Of a DNA stretch of 8,514 bases, positions 7,006-8,514 are shown in pieces (position 1 is the first letter of the stretch; each line of letters begins with the position of its first letter). Below the pieces are notes generated by a model. It saw only the letters and a program-made list of their open reading frames with translations. It was not told where the DNA came from and did not search any database. This DNA comes from Propionibacteriaceae bacterium (GTDB lineage: Bacteria; Actinomycetota; Actinomycetes; Propionibacteriales; Propionibacteriaceae), in NCBI GenBank assembly GCA_003451975.1, contig DMIX01000099.1, positions 1 to 8,514 of the forward strand. Reading direction: 5' to 3'. The translations under genes and the position numbers were made by a program.

Positions 7006-7398
7006 TCATCGGTCCGCGGTCAATACCGATCGCGCCGAGCCTTCGCCGATCAGCTCGGTAATCCCGATCAGGCTTAGTACCGCAGTCTGCGTGTGCATCT
7101 GGGTGCTGACCACCACGGCGTCGTCGATTACCCGCGCCGATCCCGACACGGCCGGGTCCTGGTCCACGACACGCTGAGCGGCTGCGACCGCAACCGATTC
7201 GCTGCCATGCTCGCCGATTAGTCGCTGGGCAGCGGCGGCATCACTCCCGGCGCGCGCGGCTGCGGCCGCAATCCGCTCGGCGTGCCGGGCTGCCGCGGCT
7301 TGGGCACCACCGTCGACGACCAGACCGATCATCACCAGCAGTGCTGGCAGCAGAATCGCCAGGAAGGGCGACAGCGAGAGCCCTCGTTGATCGTGCAC
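7006..7398 (-). CDS. TadE/TadG-like envelope protein with one N-terminal membrane helix
   Basis: The protein has 130 residues from GTG7398. A very short N-terminal stretch (VHDQRG) is followed by one hydrophobic helix at about 9-28 (LSPFLAILLPALLVMIGLVV), then DGGAQAAAARHAERIAAAAARAG, an Ala-rich helix, and a C-terminal half with a VxVxTxxxTxxxxLSLIGI pattern. This matches actinobacterial TadE/TadG-like pseudopilin-family proteins, often annotated as Flp pilus-assembly proteins. It would be inserted or exported with the C-terminal part outside. The Glu typical of the processing site of true Flp-type pilins is absent. GTG7398 is chosen over the in-frame ATG7467 because a strong ribosome binding site lies just before it and the extra 23 residues would be encoded across that site. 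No other tad gene is in the window. It ends 3 nt from the converging patB gene. Confidence 0.72.
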   Translation of the reverse strand: MHDQRGLSLSPFLAILLPALLVMIGLVVDGGAQAAAARHAERIAAAAARAGSDAAAAQRLIGEHGSESVAVAAAQRVVDQDPAVSGSARVIDDAVVVSTQMHTQTAVLSLIGITELIGEGSARSVLTADR

Positions 7399-7534
7399 GC
7401 GGGTTCCTTTCTCGTGGGGTCGCCCTATTGTGCCCATGCCGAAACGTTCCAAACCAAGGTCATCCACAGGGAAACGAGATAGGGATCGGTAAGCTCAACC
7501 CTGGTTCTACCCAAGTATCGATTGGATCCTCACG
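7399..7534. promoter_or_regulatory. Divergent intergenic region between the TadE/TadG-like gene and pfp
   Basis: This 136 bp stretch must hold the promoters of both flanking genes. On the minus strand TTGGAA (7447-7452) and AATAGG (7424-7429) are 17 nt apart, a weak -35/-10 pair upstream of the TadE/TadG-like gene. On the plus strand TAAGCT (7490-7495) fits a TANNNT -10 that would start transcription about 30-35 nt before pfp, though no -35 is visible. A near-palindrome GAAACGTTCC at 7441-7450 overlaps the putative minus-strand -35 and could be an operator half. All are candidates from pattern alone. Confidence 0.25.
7404..7410 (-). promoter_or_regulatory. Strong ribosome binding site that sets the TadE/TadG-like start
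   Basis: On the minus strand AAAGGAA lies 5 nt before GTG7398. It is the best Shine-Dalgarno match in the window and decides in favour of the 130-residue form. Confidence 0.65.
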
Positions 7535-8514
7535 ATGGTCAGCAAAGTCGCCCTCCTCACTGCCGGCGGATTCGCCCCCTGCCTGTCTTCGGCCGTCGGC
7601 GGACTCATCGAGCGCTACACCGAAGTCGCGCCTGGGGTCGAGATCATCGGCTACCGCAACGGCTATCAGGGACTCCTCACCGGAGATTTCGTGACGGTGA
7701 CCGATGAGGTTCGCGCCCAAGCTCACCTGCTGCACGAGTTCGGTGGTTCGCCGTTGGGCAACTCGCGCGTCAAGCTCACCAATGCCGCCGATCTCGTCAA
7801 GCGCGGTCTGGTCGCCGAAGGGGATGACCCGCTGAAGGTCGCTGCAGACCAGTTGGTCGCCGACGGAGTAGATGTCCTGCACACCATCGGTGGGGACGAC
7901 ACCAACACCACCGCAGCCGACCTGGCCGCCTACCTGGCCAAGCACGACTATGGCCTTACGGTGGTCGGGTTACCCAAGACCATCGACAACGACATTGTTC
8001 CGATCCGGCAGTCGCTGGGTGCCGACACTGCGGCGGAGATGGGTGCTCGGTTCGCCAAGAACGTTATGGCCGAACACAACGCCGGCACCCGCATCCTGAT
8101 CATCCATGAAGTCATGGGCCGCAACTGCGGCTGGCTCACCGCGGCCACCGCGCGGAAGTATCACGAGTGGACCGACGGCGTTGATTGGCTGCCCGAGATC
8201 GGGTTGTCCAAGCTGGCCTGGGATGTGCACGCGGTCTTCGTGCCGGAGGCCATCATCGACATCGAGGAAGAAGCGGCCCGGTTGCGCACTGTCATGGACG
8301 AGGTCGGCTGCGTCAACATCTTCCTTTCCGAAGGCGCCGGCATTGCCGACATCGTTGCCGAGATGGAGAGCAAGGGCGAGGAGGTCGCCCGCGACGCCTT
8401 CGGCCATATCCGCCTGGAGCGGATCAACCCTGGCCAGTGGTTCGGTAAGCAATTCGCCGAGATGTTGGATGCCCAGAAGGTGCTGGTGCAGAAGTCCGGC
8501 TACTACTCCCGCTC
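7535..8514 (+). CDS. pfp: Pyrophosphate-dependent 6-phosphofructokinase (3' truncated by the window)
   Basis: The frame is open from ATG7535 to the window edge: 326 codons of an expected total of about 400. It makes or uses fructose 1,6-bisphosphate with pyrophosphate as phosphoryl donor, reversibly, in glycolysis and gluconeogenesis in the cytoplasm. Key motifs are the N-terminal KVALLTAGGFAPC, GGDDTNT at 119-125, PKTIDND at 147-153 with the catalytic Asp, and MGRNCG at 194-199. The Asp in GGDD (Gly in ATP enzymes) and the Lys in PKTIDND are the known markers of pyrophosphate specificity. The sequence closely resembles my recollection of the Propionibacterium freudenreichii enzyme, including its start MVKKVALLTAGGFAPC, which supports this ATG. 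The ribosome binding site is weak (GGA at 7524-7526). Only the C-terminal part is missing, and nothing looks broken. Confidence 0.95.
   Translation, partial: MVSKVALLTAGGFAPCLSSAVGGLIERYTEVAPGVEIIGYRNGYQGLLTGDFVTVTDEVRAQAHLLHEFGGSPLGNSRVKLTNAADLVKRGLVAEGDDPLKVAADQLVADGVDVLHTIGGDDTNTTAADLAAYLAKHDYGLTVVGLPKTIDNDIVPIRQSLGADTAAEMGARFAKNVMAEHNAGTRILIIHEVMGRNCGWLTAATARKYHEWTDGVDWLPEIGLSKLAWDVHAVFVPEAIIDIEEEAARLRTVMDEVGCVNIFLSEGAGIADIVAEMESKGEEVARDAFGHIRLERINPGQWFGKQFAEMLDAQKVLVQKSGYYSR

Noticed and set aside
7008..7030. Inverted repeat ATCGGT/ACCGAT with an 11 nt spacer just after the patB stop
   Set aside because: The stem is only 6 bp, there is no T-tract, and it lies inside the 3' end of the opposing gene, so it is not a convincing terminator.
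7399..7467. ATG7467 as the start of the TadE/TadG-like gene (153 residues)
   Set aside because: The extra residues do not look like the family N terminus and would be encoded across the strong AAAGGAA site positioned for GTG7398.
7460..7468. TCATCCACA, one base from a DnaA box
   Set aside because: It is a single imperfect copy with no cluster of boxes, no AT-rich stretch and no replication genes nearby.

Overview
The window is high-GC DNA with actinobacterial traits: GTG starts, short gaps, overlapping stop/start pairs, and -10 hexamers of TANNNT form placed directly before start codons. The best taxonomic clue is the last gene, a pyrophosphate-dependent phosphofructokinase very close, as I remember it, to the Propionibacterium freudenreichii enzyme. 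With the oxygen-sensitive type of iron-sulfur protein that fills the centre, this suggests a member of the Propionibacteriaceae or a related anaerobic or facultative actinobacterium. The assignment is inferred from protein resemblance only.

Layout. Positions 1-122 hold the 3' end of an unidentified membrane protein. It overlaps by 4 nt the start of a small HD-superfamily phosphohydrolase (119-733, +). A leader of about 100 nt follows, with a possible 24-30 codon upstream ORF. Then comes a very large gene (840-5177, +) for a fused activase/reductase of the 2-hydroxyacyl-CoA dehydratase activator family: two ASKHA ATPase domains in tandem, a cysteine-rich linker, a DUF2229/COG3580-type region and a COG3581-type region. 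It converges, 23 nt away, with a yciO gene (5201-5824, -). yciO diverges across a 50 bp gap from a PatB/MalY-type C-S lyase gene (5875-7002, +), and both genes look leaderless. The lyase gene ends 3 nt from the end of an oppositely oriented TadE/TadG-like gene (7006-7398, -). That gene diverges across a 136 bp gap from the pyrophosphate-dependent phosphofructokinase gene (7535 to the window edge, +).

How the genes work together. There is no single obvious pathway; most are independent chromosomal units. The phosphofructokinase is central glycolysis/gluconeogenesis, the lyase is sulfur amino-acid metabolism, yciO belongs to the YrdC/Sua5 fold family, and the TadE/TadG-like protein is probably secreted or envelope-associated. 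The most unusual item is the 1,445-residue activase fusion. It carries both the ATP-driven electron donor and the presumed acceptor modules in one chain, with no separate dehydratase subunit nearby. Its physiological substrate cannot be read from the sequence. No tRNA, rRNA, CRISPR array, insertion sequence or phage gene was seen, and no gene-free stretch exceeds about 140 bp.
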